Below, in pieces: positions 35,620-46,812 of a DNA stretch of 64,000 nucleotides; within the stretch, counting starts at the first letter, position 1; each line of letters begins with the position of its first letter. The position numbers and the translations under genes are program-made. Location: assembly GCA_019973155.2 (NCBI GenBank), contig BPQB01000080.1, forward strand, positions 1 through 64,000, in the 5' to 3' direction. Origin of the DNA: Phanerochaete sordida (Eukaryota; Basidiomycota; Agaricomycetes; Polyporales; Phanerochaetaceae). The notes beneath the pieces are model-generated. The model was given only the letters and a program-made list of their open reading frames with translations, had not been told where the DNA came from and did no database searches.

Positions 35620-35627
35620 TATAAAAC
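35620..35627 (+). promoter_or_regulatory. TATA box of gene D4
   Basis: TATAAAAC directly precedes an ATG at 35629 and lies 71 bp before the ATG at 35691. Transcription would start after the first ATG, so 35691, which opens the signal peptide, is the real start. Confidence 0.6.
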
Positions 35628-35690
35628 ATGGCCGACAAGAGTCTCTCTCGCAGAAACGACGAAGATCCCTCTCGCCGAACATCCCCTACG

Positions 35691-36802
35691 ATGAGCTTCA
35701 CTCGCCTTCTTACAGCCAGCGTCCTGACCGCCGCCACGATGGCTGCCGGCTTGCCGTCTCTTGAGGCTCGCCAGTCAACCAGCATCTGCGGCACCGCTGG
35801 CGAGATCCCTATCTCCAACAAGCTCCAGATCTGGGCCGGCACCACCACCTTCGGGTACTTGAGCGCTAGCCCCCCAGGTATCCCGTTCTGGGGCGAGTAC
35901 GTCCTATCCACCCTCATCGAGGTTGGCCATGAAGCTGACTGGCGTGCACAGGACTGACGGATACGGGGTAACTACCGACCCCAGCGAGGCCCTGACTGGT
36001 ATCTTCGCTTGCGCGCCGGACGGCCTGGCGAACTGGCCCCCTCGCCTCCTCGGCGCTTCGGTACGTCTGTGTTCTCGCGCGTCTCAGAGGATTCCCGCAG
36101 ATCGCTCGTCCGCAGAACGCGCGGAACGTCCCCGGCACAACCGTCAATGCTATCGGCCTCGTCGATCCGTCCTACGCGAGCAACGGAAACCCGACTGTGA
36201 ACGCCAGGGGCAGCCTCAAGTGAGCCAAACCTCCGCGAAGCGATAGTGCAGGGGAAATCTGACCCGCGCCGCGCAGCTGGGTCACGTTTAGCCCGACTCC
36301 CATTGGCAGCACCTTGTCCACGCCGAACAGCGGCCTCACGTACGACGGCTCCGCGGCTGTGGTGAGTTTTTCCCATAGGCGAGGCGACCACGAGGGCTGA
36401 TTCGTTGCAGTGGGAATCTGTGGCGTGGACCAAGCTCAACCTAGGTACTCAGCCGGTGCTTCAACGTACGTCCACCTGCTCCTTTCCTGCGGATGAACAG
36501 TTCATGTACTGATGACACATTTATCACACAGCCATCTGGACCAACCCCGCTGGAGACAGTAAGCATATTTCGGATGGGTGGCGAGTCCTGAGCTGACCTA
36601 ATGCGCGATAGGTATCGATGTGCCCCTCTTCGTGTCGCCCTCATTGGGCGTCGTCGTTGCAGTGGCCGATGCCACTGCCTTCCAAACCGAGTACGCTAGC
36701 GATGGCCCCTGGACGGAGATCGTGCGTCATTTGCCTGTGTTGTTCTATTGGTGATTTGTCGCTGACCATGTTGTGCTGCAGTTCCTTGCTCTTGTCGATT
36801 GA
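35691..36802 (+). CDS. Secreted protein of family D, copy D4
   Basis: Same eight-exon plan as D3, all junctions in frame, about 250 residues. Signal peptide MSFTRLLTASVLTAATMAAG, then LPSLEARQSTSICGT, GYLSASPPGIPFWGE, GYGVTTDPSEALTGIFACA, NARNVPGTTVNAIGLVDP, WVTFSPTP, WESVAWTK, IWTNPAGD, IDVPLFVSPSLGVVVAVA and the end FLALVD. The closest relative is D3, its tandem neighbour; D1 and D2 are more distant. Unrecognised family, function unknown, probably extracellular. Of the four copies this and D3 look fully intact. Confidence 0.85.
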
Positions 36803-37613
36803 TTGTCGCTTGCCGCGTCGCATTAACCCATCCGTACCGGAATGGATATCAAGAGAGGATGTGCCGTGTCGCTCACTCATAGTGTCTATATATGCCGGAA
36901 TATAAATCGGGATCATTATTTCGTTGGCTGTAACCCGCCAAGTGAGACGGCCTGCCCAAGTCTCCTGCCTGCTTATATGCATGCATTTCGCGTCATTTAT
37001 TTACTGCAGTCCAAACTTTGAGATATAAAATACAACTCAAAGGTTCAAATTTCAAATCTAAGAGTGAGCTCTGGTGTCGAGTTACATGGAAGCGAGCGGC
37101 CCAGCGACGCGTCTGTCCCGCGGCGCGCGTCAGTCGCGGTCAACACGCTCGACCCTCTGGGCGCTTTCGCGATTCACTCGCTTTGCTCCCGTCCGCGACC
37201 ACCGGCACGTTCTAGCTGGTATTGAGCTGCATCCCGACGTGGATGATTCCACATTTAACGACAATATGCATTTATATCGCTAGCAATACTCATACTCATC
37301 AAACGGACTAAAACCGGGACTTCGCTCTCCCTGCCTGTGTGCTACGCCGGCCCTTGCCCGTCACACCCAGAAATTATCGCGCACGCACGCTGTGCATGTG
37401 TACGACATCACCCCTTGCTCTGATCGCAGCACGCACTGGGACCACGTAGGCGTGACGGCCTGAGAAGGGCTCAAAGGGTGCGGAGATGGAGGTAAGGCTG
37501 AAGCTAAGAAGAGGTGCGCTCTGAACACATCCTCGCCTCCCTCCCCTGTTGATCTAACAAGCAGCCACCTGCTTGGCGGTCAGCATACATGCATGTCAGC
37601 GCGTACATAAGCC
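36803..37613. other. Intergenic upstream of the coiled-coil gene
   Basis: AT-richer than the surroundings near 37000-37060, no gene seen. It includes the promoter and 5' UTR of the gene at 37614. Confidence 0.4.
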
Positions 37614-40061
37614 ATGGGAGGTCCAAAGATGGCTGGCTGGCCGCGTTCGGCTGGCTTCTTGTCAGCCCAGTTCGAAATGCCAGCCGCAGGGTACATAACA
37701 CGCCCGCACCTCTCGAACGCCCCCTTCCTCAAAGCCATCATGTATCCAGTACTGGACAGAGTCCTCGGTCCTTTCTTCACTCTCGAAGACTGGCTCGACC
37801 GGTTCGTGCCACGCGGTGTGCGCACTGCCGGAAACCCTCTCCCCCTCCTCGCTCACGCCTTCACTGACGTGAGCTCCCTCGTTCCCCAACTCGTCGACCT
37901 CGCCAAGAATGGTCGACTCCCCTGGTATCCCGCCGTCGACACTGTCGCTCCCTACTTCGGGTACCTCTGCCAGCCCGCCGATCCCGAGACCAATGTCGCG
38001 GTCTGCATCGACGGCCATTTGGTTCGCAACGTTGGGCTGTCTACGCTCCTCTGGGACGTGTTCGACGAAGCGAAGCCATGGTTCATGCTGACCATTTTCA
38101 TCGTCGGCTTCCTGGTGATGACGGTGAGCTCTTACCTCCTCTCTAAAAGTGCGAGGCTGACGATTCCCGACCGGCAGCGGGCTCTCCTATTCATCATCGA
38201 CAGGGCCTTGAAGATTGTCACCGGCACCGGACATCTCGAAGCCGTCATCTCGAAGTACCGTGCACTCAACGCGGAGCTCGAAGAGACCCATACAGAGCAG
38301 GTCACGACTCTCATGGAACTCACCGTGTCCCTCGGTCCGATTGAGGGCAAGCTGCTCCAGAACGACATCAAGATCGCACGTCTGAAGCAGGCGAATGTCG
38401 ACAGCTCGGTCAAGCTTCGAGCTGCTCAGGTACGTAGTGTGCATTTATTAGAGTGGGGAGACTAACTTGGATCATGGCAGGATGAGCTCGACGCGGCAGA
38501 GATGCAAGAGCAGACCCTCCGCACCGAGTTGAAGGACGTCCAGGATCTCTACGCCCAGGCCTCTGCGTGCGTGACAGAGACCGAGGACAGACTCGTCGAC
38601 GAGGCTGCCCAGGCAGCCCATGTCGAACGCAGCCTACTACACGAGCTGGCCGACCACGACGCGCAGCTCGACGCGCTCGAAACGGACCATGCAGCCCTCC
38701 TCGTGGCGGAGGACTCGCTCAGGCGCGAACTCGCCGAGCACACCCAAGCTCACCAACAAGCCGCCGCGACCCTGGCATCAGAGGCGCTCGCCGCCCAAAC
38801 TACGCTCACTACTCTCCAAAACCAGATCTCTGCTGAGGCTGCCGCGCACGAGGCGGCAGCGATCGAACGCCAGAAGGGTCTCGCTCAGCTCGTCTTTCAG
38901 ATCGCGGCCCTCACTGCTCGGGAGTTCCTAGACGAGCAGGAACACGCCGCTACACTCGCCGCCGCTCAAGCCGAGGAGGCGTCCCTCGAGGCTCAGCTCG
39001 CCTCTGTCAACGAAGAGCTAGTCGCCGCTCGCACCGACCACACATCCCTTGTCAGCGAGCGCGACTGCCTCCTGCGCGAGACTTCCGCAGTGAAGGCGAA
39101 CATCAACCAGGTGATTGAGAACGGCGCGGTCACTGAGGCCGCGCTGCTCATTGCCGCCGCTGACATCCACGCCGTCGACCACGAACATACCGCTGCCCTC
39201 GAGAAGGACGTCGCGGACCTCACCGACTCCCTCGCTCATTCCACCGCCGCATACAACGACGTGCAAGAGCGGCTCGACCTCAGCGTCTTCGAGCACCGCC
39301 AGCACATGCACACTTGCGCCGCAGAGCGCGCCGAGGAGGCCGAACAGCTGGCCTTCCTCGAGACCTGGGCCACCCAAGAAGAAGCTGCCCTCGACACCCT
39401 CAACGCCGAGGCAGCTGCACTCACTGCCTCGGCCCCGGACGCGCTCACTGAGTTCGAGGAGGAGCGCCAGGGCCTCGAGTGGCGCCTGACGATGGTGAGC
39501 GGCGGCTGGGCGAAGGATCAGGCTCAGCTCGACGCGGCGCGGGCTGAGCTCAAGGCCGTCCTCGACGCACACGATACCGAGCGCCGTCAGCACCGAGCGG
39601 CGGTCGCGGCCTACCAAGCTGGCGCGCGCGCAGACGACGCACTCGCGGACGATCTCCTGGCGAGACTCACCGAGGCGCAGGCGCGGGTCGCACTACTGGA
39701 AGCCGAGGCCGAGGAGGACGCGGCTCTCGACGAAGCGCGGCGCGCCCTCGACAGGGTTCGTGAAGATGCGCAGGACGTCGCGCGGGAGACCGCGGCGCGG
39801 GACGCAGACATCATGAGTATCTCTGCGGAGATCATCAAGGCGCGGCGCGCGTTGGGGGCCCAGGAGGCCGAGACCGCCCGGTTGCAGGACGCGTACGAGA
39901 GGAGGCTGGCATGGTTTGGCGAGGAGAATCGCGCGTTGGAGCAGAGGATCGGGTTTGAGGGGACGTTGCAGCGCGCGGAGCGCGATGAGGTGAAGGATCG
40001 GGTGAAGCTGCTCGAGACTGCGCTGAGATTGTGTGGCTCTGGGGACAGGGACGGTGGATGA
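37614..40061 (+). CDS. Membrane-anchored long coiled-coil protein
   Basis: Two exons (37614-38429, 38481-40061) give 798 residues. The N-terminal part (1-155) has conserved hydrophobic blocks (IMYPVLDRVLGPFFTLEDWL) but no clear signal peptide. A probable membrane segment at about 158-180 (PWFMLTIFIVGFLVMTVSSY) is followed by IPDRQRALLFIIDRALKIV, then long Glu/Ala/Leu/Asp/Arg-rich heptad sequence to the C-terminus, predicted coiled coil over some 550 residues with few breaks. No enzymatic motif. Such an architecture suits a tether or scaffold at a membrane, which is inference. A decayed copy lies at 13.8-15.9 kb. Codon use is strongly C/G-ending, so antisense frames are also long; they are not genes. 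Confidence 0.85.
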
Positions 40062-40312
40062 GTAAAACTGGTAGAAAATATAGTGAAAATGTAATAAATA
40101 TACAAAAGAGGCCTAAAAATGTCATACACAGTCAAATCAGCTGCCAGTACTGCGCATGTGGGATAGTGGCAAACTGGATGCGTAGGATCATAAGATGTCG
40201 CTCTCGGTTCTTTGAGTTTGCCTCGACGACGCACCTGTACCAGTAGCTCACATGTATGAAGCATAGAGTAACCTGGGCTCTGCATTCTGTGACTCCAAAG
40301 GGCATGAGAACG

Positions 40313-40937
40313 TCAGCCTGGGTTATCCAGCCCGTCCGACTCGTCCAGCATGTTTCGTAGCACCTCCGATATCCGTCGGTGTAGATCCTCTATAGCATTT
40401 GATTAACACCACATAAGCAATTCGAATCCTTCGGAGGCTCACTTGCACGGTTCACAGCACGCAGATAGTCTTCGTTCGCTGCAGACATCTCATGCTCGAG
40501 GTCTTGCAGCCGCATCGCCTACTGACAGCTGGTATCAGACATTCCTACCGATACATGCCCCAGCGTACCTGGGCCTCCTCAGACTCTGGCTCGGGGAGCG
40601 AGTTAATCAAATACTCGACCTGCTTTGCCTTAACGAGCAGATCGTTTACAAGCTCTTTCTTGTTCTCTGCGATCCTGTTATGAGTGCGCCCCGCTCAACT
40701 GAGAGTGAGGTTACCTTCGAACACGTCCGGCGGATCGACTTTCTCCGCGTTGCGCGACTTTGTTATGGGCACCTCCTCGCTGACCTGCACAAAGTTCGCC
40801 TTCGCGGTCAGGTACGCGATGCTGCTGGACATGATGGTCAAGAGCTGTCGCCCGTGAGCCCGTGCGTGCTAAATTCGCGAAAAATGAGCGTGCAGCACCT
40901 GCTGTATCTCATCCTGAAGTTGGGTTATGCGGTCCAT
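40313..40937 (-). CDS. MED21: Mediator complex subunit 21
   Basis: Five exons (40937-40899, 40844-40715, 40666-40569, 40518-40443, 40389-40313) give 139 residues, the usual family size. Diagnostic blocks are MDRITQLQDEIQQ, LLTIMSSSIAYLTAKANFVQ, VPITKSRNAEKVDPP, ENKKELVNDLLVKAKQVEYL, INSLPEPESEEAQ and a C-terminal helix ending LRNMLDESD. MED21 forms a helical heterodimer with MED7 in the Mediator middle module and links activators to RNA polymerase II in the nucleus. The third exon needs the acceptor GCAG next to AGAACAAG rather than an upstream AACAG. An in-frame ATG seven codons upstream (40958) is possible, but MDR is the conserved start. Confidence 0.92.
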
Positions 40938-41214
40938 ATGCGAGAGTTCCTGCAGCATTGCGCTGCCTGTGAGCGCGGCGGACGAGCGAACCCGAGAGCG
41001 TGATGGCCGACCGAGACCAAGCGCAGAAACGTCACGCCCCGTCACTCCGTTACGCGTGAGCCTTCGTGGCGTCGCGCTTTCCCGAGGCCACTTAGCGCCG
41101 ACAATGCTTGTTCGAACACGGCCATGATCGTTGTACAGAACTACAGACCACAAGCTACTCGAAACGCTTCGTATCTGACACTATCTCTGTATACTCTTGC
41201 AAGAACTGACTCTC

Positions 41215-41855
41215 TCAGGTGTACTTGATGACTTCCTTGGCGATGCAGACGACCTAAGTATCGACAGTGAGACTTGGCCAAAGCATTCGGTGCAACAGAG
41301 CGGTGGCATACCTCGCCAACACCAAGGTTGGAGCAGGCGGAGTTGATGTTGCCATTGTTGGCGAGGAGCGTGTCAAGAGGAATGCCCGCAGTCTGGGCGA
41401 TCTTGGCGCAGAAGTCGCCGCTCTGGACGACATAGACGTCGGTGCAGTCTTGTCCTTTGCGGCCGAGGCAGAGATCCTACGCCAGAAGCGTCAGCCGCCG
41501 CGCAGCAAGCTCAGAGCGTACGCGCACCTCGCCGATGGAGAGGTCGCTGCAGTTGGCGTCGATCTCCGGATTGACATGGAGCAGCTGGAAGCTGAAAGTC
41601 AGGTAGCGATGTCAGCGTCACGTGGGCGGCGGCGGCAGTCGACTCTTGCGCTTACAGGGAGACCTTTTCCGCGGCACCAATGGTATTGCAGGTGTCGCCC
41701 GAAGCGACGGTATAGTTGCGCGCACAGTCGATGGGCAAGGCAGCGGATGCTGAGAACAGACGTCAGCAGTGGGGATGCAAGAGAGCGCAGGGAGCTTTAC
41801 CCGCAGAGACGGCGACAACAAGAGTGAGGGCGATGAGCTGAACGGTGGCGAACAT
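41215..41855 (-). CDS. Secreted two-LysM protein, copy 4
   Basis: Five exons from ATG at 41853-41855 to TGA at 41215-41217, with splice positions as in the other copies. Signal peptide MFATVQLIALTLVVAVSA, then ALPIDCARNYTVASGDTCNT in module 1 with FQLLHVNPEIDANC, and LCLGRKGQDCTDVYVVQSGD, LLANNGNINSAC and LGVGEVVC in module 2, ending VIKYT. About 126 residues. The most diverged of the four, with classic LysM features (Y-x-V-x-x-G-D-T-C-x-x-I, N-x-x-I-N). A TATA box on the minus strand at 41931-41938 sits about 83 bp upstream of the ATG. Expected secreted chitin-type glycan binder. Confidence 0.9.
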
Positions 41856-42414
41856 TGTGAAGCTAATGAGTCGAGGGGATGTAAAGCTGGGTGAACGAGC
41901 TCTGAGGTCCTTTCTGGCTGCTGCCCGCCATTTTTATACGCCTTGCCAGCGTCCACGGTGCCCCTCGTTTCGTCTCTGAGGTCCAACCTCGCACCGGCCA
42001 GGTAGGCTGGCCAGACGAGGGTTTTCCCCATAAAACGTGCGCCACACCAGAAAGGCGACCACAGGGCCTGCTTCAGCCGCCAAGCGCCCTCGCACGTAGC
42101 ATCCGGAATCCCCGACGCACACAATTCGTGGAACCGTGATGTCGCTGGATCTGAAAGTCATTTCTATGCCCGCGCGGGCATTGTTGGGCGCGCCGCGGCC
42201 GATGCAGAGGTGCGCCAATAGAGTTTAACCGTTTCGCCCAGTCCCATGGGCGTGTCATGACCGACGAGGGGCGGAGCAACAACGTGTTGTACCCCACAAA
42301 GATGATCAGGCAGGGAAGACTGCGATGTGATCTGGGGTTATCTGGTTGTTGAATATATATAAGGATGCTGCATGACGAGTCGTGACTACACCTCCAACCA
42401 AACCCATCCCACTC
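41856..42414. other. Intergenic, promoter side of LysM gene 4
   Basis: Contains the TATAAAAA box on the minus strand (41931-41938) and near 42350 an AT-rich ATATATATAAGG stretch on the plus strand. No further gene seen. Confidence 0.45.
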
Positions 42415-42892
42415 CTAGCTGTCATAGTTACTCCATAGCTCGGGTAAAGTTAGGGAACGCTGTTCGTTAGACGAATCACGCAGAGAGGGCGCAGCTCTGG
42501 CACGCACGATGGCTATCCCTTGGAGGTCCATTTCGACTTTGGCACGAACGGCTCGACTCTGAGCAAACGTGGGCCACGCGATGACGTACACTCGACTTCT
42601 CGAGTCTACGACGGGCATCTCAGGCGGGAGTGCCGCCGGTGTGTGTTCTGTCACGAGACGTCAGCTGGCTGGGTTTACTAGCTTTAATGGGACAGACTAC
42701 GCACCCTGATTTTGCGCGATGGCGTAAATATTCCAATCGGCAGACAGAGTGGCTCGAGTTGGTATGACCCAAATAGCGAGCTGCGACCGTAGGAGTGCGA
42801 TGGGGCTTACCAGGAATAGTGCGATTTCCTACGCTAGCCTCATTATTCCGTGCGAATTGAAGCGGCAGGGGAAATGGAGAGTGGAGATCCAT
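42415..42892 (-). CDS. Small hypothetical protein
   Basis: Three exons can be joined in frame: start ATG at 42892 (MDLHSPFPLPLQFARNNEAS), a short middle exon (TLSADWNIYAIAQNQ) and a last exon with MPVVDSRSRVYVIAWPTFAQ and ending LTLPELWSNYDS, stop TAG at 42415-42417; about 120 residues with introns of normal length. No family recognised, no signal peptide. The last two exons read like real protein; the first is less certain. It lies just downstream of the ADAL gene on the same strand. Confidence 0.45.
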
Positions 42893-42982
42893 TCTATACG
42901 ATACACGCATCTATGTGGTCTCCTAGTATGAGTCACATGGGTAAATAAGGCACAAGAAAGTAACCAAACGATTGAGCATCGG

Positions 42983-44218
42983 CTACACCATCGGACGGCT
43001 CGCCGGGACAGCAAAGCGCGACGCCATGCTCATGGCCGATATGCGTTCGACGTCAGTCCTCGTCAGCCCGAGGCCCAGCGGTGCCTTAGCTAGCAGCAAA
43101 GCGTACTCGCCAAGGAGGTTGTTGCGGAAGGGTAGCGTATCGTCCGTCTATCGAGTCGTCGGTTAGGCATCGCCGTAAAAGTGCGGGGTCGCTCACGCAA
43201 ATCGCTATTGGGTGGTTCGCTTCGAGGTAATGCCGGATGTGATGCTGCTCTAGGCTGCTCGCGGTCTTGCAGAGGAGGTTAGAGGTCAGGCAGATCTCGA
43301 CGCAGGCGTTGTTCGAGAAGACCGCGTCGCGGGCGTTGGCGTCCAGAAATGTCGCATGTCCTAGTCTGTCAGGCTTGAAGGAGAGCAGCTTCAGGGTGTC
43401 TTCATGCGTGTTGTCGGGAGTCTGGCGAGGTCAGCGAAATGATGTCGCGACAAGGGTAGCACGTACCTCAGCTATATGAAGCGTGACGCCGAGTCCTGCC
43501 TCCTTCGCTCGCCGGAAGAATTGCTCAAAGTCGGCCATGTTTCCGGCCTGAGGTACATATCGGTGGCACACAGATACAAGAGCTCACAGCGAAGCAGTGC
43601 ACTCACTAGAGGGTCTCCACAAAGGTCCACACCGACGACGCGGCGACCTTCCTGCTTGAGCTGCACGGCGAGCCCAACGACTTCCTCTGCAGCACTCGCG
43701 TCCATGCGCCGGTCCAGGCTGACGATGAGCGCGGCTCGCGTTGGCGGGTACCGCTCTACTTCTGCAAGGACTGCCTCCAGGTACTCTCGACGCGACATCG
43801 CCTGCGTCGCGCGCGGCGTCGTGCGAAGCTCGAGGTAGGCCGCCATCGGCTGCCCACGCGGTGCGAGCGGGTCCGGCTCGAGGAACTGCGCGAGCACGGC
43901 GCGCGTCGCCTCTGCGAGTGTCGCGGGGGACGCGGTCAGCGCGTAGATCGCGGGGAAGAGCCCGAAGAAGTCGTTGATCTCGTTGAGCTCGACGCCGGCC
44001 TTGAGTCGCTCGATGCCGGCTTTCACAACGTCTGAGCCGACTGCAGACGATGACAGGTCGGCCTCGTTGGCGAGCTTTTGGAGGAGGGAGATTGGGATGC
44101 AACCGTTCAAGTGCGCGTGCAGCTCCGCCTTCGGGAGGTCGCGTAAGAAGTCAACCTCTTCAGCCGTCAAGGATCCCAAAGCGTTGGCAGCGTGTCCAGC
44201 GATGCCGTACCTCGACAT
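42983..44218 (-). CDS. Adenosine deaminase-like protein (ADAL type)
   Basis: Four exons (44218-43607, 43547-43467, 43421-43197, 43147-42983) give 360 residues. Zinc and substrate motifs of the adenosine/AMP deaminase superfamily are in place: KAELHAHLNGCI near the N-terminus (HxH), TLHIAE in the middle (catalytic Glu, usually HAGE), RLGHATFL, and ICTDDTLPF (Asp pair). Length and the PKAELHAHLNG start match ADAL, which in plants and animals deaminates N6-methyl-AMP to IMP and so clears modified adenine nucleotides. It is cytosolic with no targeting signal. True adenosine deaminase is the alternative. All splice junctions are phase 0. Confidence 0.9.
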
Positions 44219-45074
44219 GGTCAGAGTGTTATCCAGAGCTGAGAGTCGAGAAGACAGACGAGAACAGAGTACGCAAGACTCGGATGACAGTACGGGACGC
44301 GGCTCGGCGAATACTCGGACTTTGCGATGTCTGACCCGCGGGGCCTGCGGTGTCCAAATTCGTTCTTCCCTCGAACATGCACAAGCTCTTCGTCTGATGC
44401 TGAACCTCTCGGTTGTATGGCGTCGCCTCATTCTGCCTAGCTATGAGTGCATATTAACCATTTATCTTCCGTGAGGTGACGCCCAAATTGGCACGAGGAG
44501 ATACACCTGCCAGTTGTAGGGCCAACGGTGGGCGTTCACCACTACTTCAAAGACTGTCCTCTGCTGGGACCATGCATCTTGGCCAACAAAACCCGAGCTT
44601 CTCATGTCGATGTCCCTCTGCCCCTCTGGAGCACCTACAAGTTCTCAGTGCTCCATTGACTGCGCCGTCAGCTGCGTACACCCTTCCGGTCCTTATGACT
44701 TGCAGCGGCGGCGAATCATCCCCCGAACGGCGTGCTATGTCTACGAACGTTTGACATCGAAACGCTGCGTCGCTTTTGCAGCAACTGCTGCTCTATCTGC
44801 GGCATGAAGCTCAGGGTTACAGCCCGCCATCATGGCGTACAGCCTCGCAATTCATCTTCAGCAGCGAGAGCCGCTATGAATGTACGGCCAAGTGATGCCT
44901 TCGTGGGTGAGCCTGGATGTGCATCCTTCCGCCATCTCATACTATCCGACAGCTGTCATGTACGTAACTCCAATTCAGAAAGCTAGGTACAAGGCGGCCA
45001 GGCTAGGCTCTTCAGGGTCACGCACATAAAGCGGGACGATTACACCTGCACGCAACCTGCAACACTCCACTGAC
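44219..45074. other. Intergenic between ADAL and family P
   Basis: Divergent promoter region. No gene or repeat recognised; the short frames in 44.5-44.9 kb have no support. Confidence 0.4.
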
Positions 45075-45704
45075 ATGCGCTTCACATCTGGTCTTGTTTT
45101 ACTCGTCTCTGCTTTGTCCGTTGCAGCCCTGGCGCCTCGTGCCAAGCGGCAGACAACCCCACCCAGCGCTGGCGACGACAGCGGCGTTATCATCTCCCCC
45201 AGCGACGGAACCAGTGTCACTGCAGGGGATCCCTTCGACTTCAGCGTGCAAAACTCCCCGCGCTACTCCTCTATCTGCCATGCACCCTGGACGCCTGTGC
45301 ACGTTTACCTCCTCGCCGCCAAGCCGACCACCGCAGACCTGAACTCTACGTTCGGGTTCAGCGAATATCTTTACTACTTTGGCGACTACATTCTCAACCT
45401 TGGTAAGCACTTCGAATTTAAGCACGATTTGGACGAAATTATTAAGGTAGATCTCTTCAGATGGTATCCCACCTCCGCCAAACGATCCCACTGCCCCGCC
45501 GCCCCCTATCTTGACCACTCCGAATCTCGGCACACCATTCTCTGGGAGCACGGTATATATTGCTGTTGTCGAAGAGCTGTCTCAATGCGATGTGAGTTTG
45601 ACGAGAAAGAAATGTGCGGCATCCTCTAATCAACATCATCGCAGCCGCTTGAAGACCACGCGGACTACGCCCTTGATTCTAGGGCCCTGGCCTACACCGA
45701 ATGA
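45075..45704 (+). CDS. Small secreted protein of family P, copy P1
   Basis: Three exons, about 165 residues. Signal peptide MRFTSGLVLLVSALSVAA, then a Lys-Arg site (PRAKRQTTPP) typical for Kex2-type processing, DSGVIISPSDGTSV, a central STFGFSEYLYYFGDY block, a Pro-rich stretch after the first intron (GIPPPPND, APPPP) and a conserved VYIAVVEELSQCD before the last intron, ending HADYALDSRALAYTE. Two Cys (SSICHAP and QCD) are shared with P2 and P3. Family not recognised; probably an extracellular beta-rich protein. First of three tandem copies on the plus strand. Confidence 0.8.
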
Positions 45705-46196
45705 GAGGGCGATCTCACGCGTGGAAGAGGCAGGGCACTGCACTTTCGTCATATATATTCGTAGCCAGCTACGAACTCTATCATACCGTAGACAGTACTG
45801 TTAGCCAACCTTTTCTATTCTTTGAACAACATTGACATGGCTGCAGGATTGGTAGCTCGTCCATTGTGAGGATGTTCCCGACTCCCTCGCTGTTGGGATG
45901 TATTCTCCCATATGAGCCGCCGCCGAACCGTGCAGAAACTTAGTCTTTCCGCTGCCTTGCACTGGTGCCATTCACTTATTTATGTCATCGGGAGGATATC
46001 TGTGAAGCCTGACATTCCGAAAAAAAAAAAAGCTGCCTAAGTTCCCGAAGGCGAGTGCAAGTTTCATTTTAATCACACTTTAAAGCCTCATGACTGAAAT
46101 TTCATTCACCTTAGCTATGATCTGGCACACATTGGTCATTATGCGTTGATATAAGGAGACAGTCTCCTGTCGTAACACACAAAGCCGATCTTCACC
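45705..46196. other. Intergenic between P1 and P2
   Basis: Contains a run of 12 A near 46020 and a GATATAAGG TATA-like box near 46148, about 50 bp upstream of P2. No gene. Confidence 0.45.
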
Positions 46197-46812
46197 ATGC
46201 ACTTCACCCCCGCATTTTCTCTATTCGCCCTCGCCCTATCCAGAGCTAGCCTAGCCGCACCAGATAAACGGCAGGGAATCCCACCGACGACACACGAAGA
46301 CAGCCAAATCATCACTACTCCCGCCGATGGCACGAGCGTGATGGCAAACACGCCGTTCAACTTCGGCGTGCAGAGTGCCCCGCACGATGCGCAACAGTGC
46401 CTTAGCCCATACACCCCTGTCGACGTGTATCTCCTCGACACCAAGCCTACTACCAGCAACCTGAACTCGACCTTTCAGTTCAGCGACTATCTATATTACT
46501 TTGGGAACTGGACTCTCGTCTGGACCATCTGTGAGCATCTGGTAGTAAAGGGCAATTGGAACGCGCCGACTGAAGTGTCTTCCAGCGACCTTGCCGCCAT
46601 ACGGCTCCCCGCCGCCGTCCCAATTGACTATGCCAGACCTCGGGGCGTCGCAATTGAGGCAACCGGTGTATCTCGCTGTCATCGAGGATATCTCCGAATG
46701 TTTTGTACGTTCCGAAACAGACTTCGAGACACAACATCGACTGACGTACTCGCAGCCTGGATACACGGACTACTCCATCGATTCTAGGGACCTTGTTTAC
46801 TCCGGGGGATGA
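46197..46812 (+). CDS. Small secreted protein of family P, copy P2
   Basis: Three exons with the same splice positions as P1 and P3, about 165 residues. Signal peptide MHFTPAFSLFALALSRASLA, Lys-Arg site in APDKRQGIPPTT, then DSQIITTPADGTSV, FNFGVQSAPHDAQQC, STFQFSDYLYYFGNW, and after the intron LTMPDLGAS, VYLAVIEDISECF and YTDYSIDSRDLVYSGG. Intact. Unrecognised family. Confidence 0.8.

Larger units (their letters stand above)
34466..35690. other. Intergenic, contains dispersed repeat copy 4
   Basis: Between the tandem genes D3 and D4. Apart from the repeat (34689-34775) and the TATA box of D4 no feature is supported; open frames on both strands lack start and splice logic. Confidence 0.5.

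Noticed and set aside
39018..39617. Minus-strand frame of 199 codons
   Set aside because: Antisense of the intact coiled-coil gene, with low-complexity composition and no start or splice context.
39611..40285. Minus-strand frame of 224 codons at the 3' end of the coiled-coil gene
   Set aside because: Overlaps the well-supported sense exon almost entirely; Ser/Ala/Arg-rich shadow.
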